From Clostridiales bacterium (GTDB lineage: Bacteria > Bacillota > Clostridia > Christensenellales > Aristaeellaceae), in assembly GCA_004555535.1 (NCBI GenBank), contig SFHU01000143.1, forward strand, positions 1 through 6,752: a stretch of DNA of 6,752 nucleotides, in the 5' to 3' direction. Of the stretch, positions 6,450-6,752 are shown in pieces (position 1 is the stretch's first letter; every line of letters begins with the position of its first letter). A program made the position numbers and the translations under genes. The notes under the pieces are model-generated. The model was not told the origin of the DNA and made no database searches. It saw only the letters and a program-made list of their open reading frames with translations.

Positions 6450-6752
6450 ATGTTTTCAAAAAAGAAATCGGTGCTGCTGTTTCTGCTGCCGGGGCTTGTG
6501 ATGCTGCTGGTGTTTGACTTCATCCCGTTTGTGGACGGCATCCGCTACAGCCTGACGGACGGCAGCTACAAAAACGCGTTCGTCGGGCTGGCGAATTACC
6601 GAGCGCTGCTTGAAAACAGCATGTTCCGGCTGGGCCTCAAAAACACGATGGAGCTTTCACTGATCGGCGCGCCACTGCTGTGGCTCCTTTCGTTCCTGCT
6701 GGCGGCGGCGCTGGGGGCGATCAAGCCCCTCGGCGGCTTCTTCCGCTCGGGC
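6450..6752 (+). CDS. Carbohydrate ABC transporter permease, MalF type (3' end beyond window)
   Basis: The ATG at 6450 has GGAGG at 6440-6444 and follows the binding-protein stop by 14 nt. The 101 codons present read MFSKKKSVLLFLLPG, a first membrane span (about 7-28), then the signature of CUT1 permeases around FVGLANYRALLENSMFRLGLKNT (44-66), and a second span (about 68-91, LSLIGAPLLWLLSFLLAAALGAI). This subunit forms half of the membrane channel that takes ligand from the binding protein; a second permease of the MalG type is expected beyond the window. The frame is open to the last base, so the gene is partial because of the window edge and not because of damage. Confidence 0.92.
   Translation, partial: MFSKKKSVLLFLLPGLVMLLVFDFIPFVDGIRYSLTDGSYKNAFVGLANYRALLENSMFRLGLKNTMELSLIGAPLLWLLSFLLAAALGAIKPLGGFFRSG

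Overview
The window is high-GC bacterial DNA, coded entirely on the + strand, with short intergenic gaps, strong AAGGAGG/GGAGG ribosome binding sites and sigma70/sigmaA-type promoters. The gene types (a small ANTAR-type antiterminator regulator, then a secreted-protein operon leading into a carbohydrate ABC importer of the CUT1 type) suggest a high-GC, probably gut-associated member of the Clostridia (Bacillota). That placement is inferred from gene content and style, not from a marker gene.

Layout. Positions 1-175 hold a 13-bp perfect inverted repeat, a near-consensus promoter (TTGAAA, 17 bp, TATAAT) and a short leader with a hairpin just before the ribosome binding site. Positions 176-739 encode a 187-residue ANTAR protein whose receiver domain has lost the phosphorylation residues. 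A strong intrinsic terminator (761-794) closes that unit. Positions 795-975 hold a second, AT-rich promoter region. From 982 to the window end runs an apparent four-gene operon: (i) a secreted Ig-like or beta-sandwich protein with two sets of tandem repeats, broken by a frameshift near 1726-1738; (ii) a secreted HlyD/RND-type adaptor built as an internal duplication; (iii) a 781-residue protein that looks like a beta-propeller fused to a family 1 sugar-binding protein; (iv) the start of a MalF-type ABC permease, cut by the window edge. Junctions are a 4-nt overlap, an 18-nt gap and a 14-nt gap.

How the genes may work together. The last two genes are the binding protein and membrane subunit of an ABC importer, presumably for a sugar or oligosaccharide. 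The first two encode exported proteins with no standard place in such an importer: a repeat-linked multidomain surface protein and an adaptor without a coiled-coil hairpin. Together with the propeller fused to the binding protein, this suggests a cell-surface assembly that captures or senses a ligand and passes it to the importer. This is inference from gene order and domain make-up. The ANTAR gene is a separate transcription unit and is not obviously tied to the operon.
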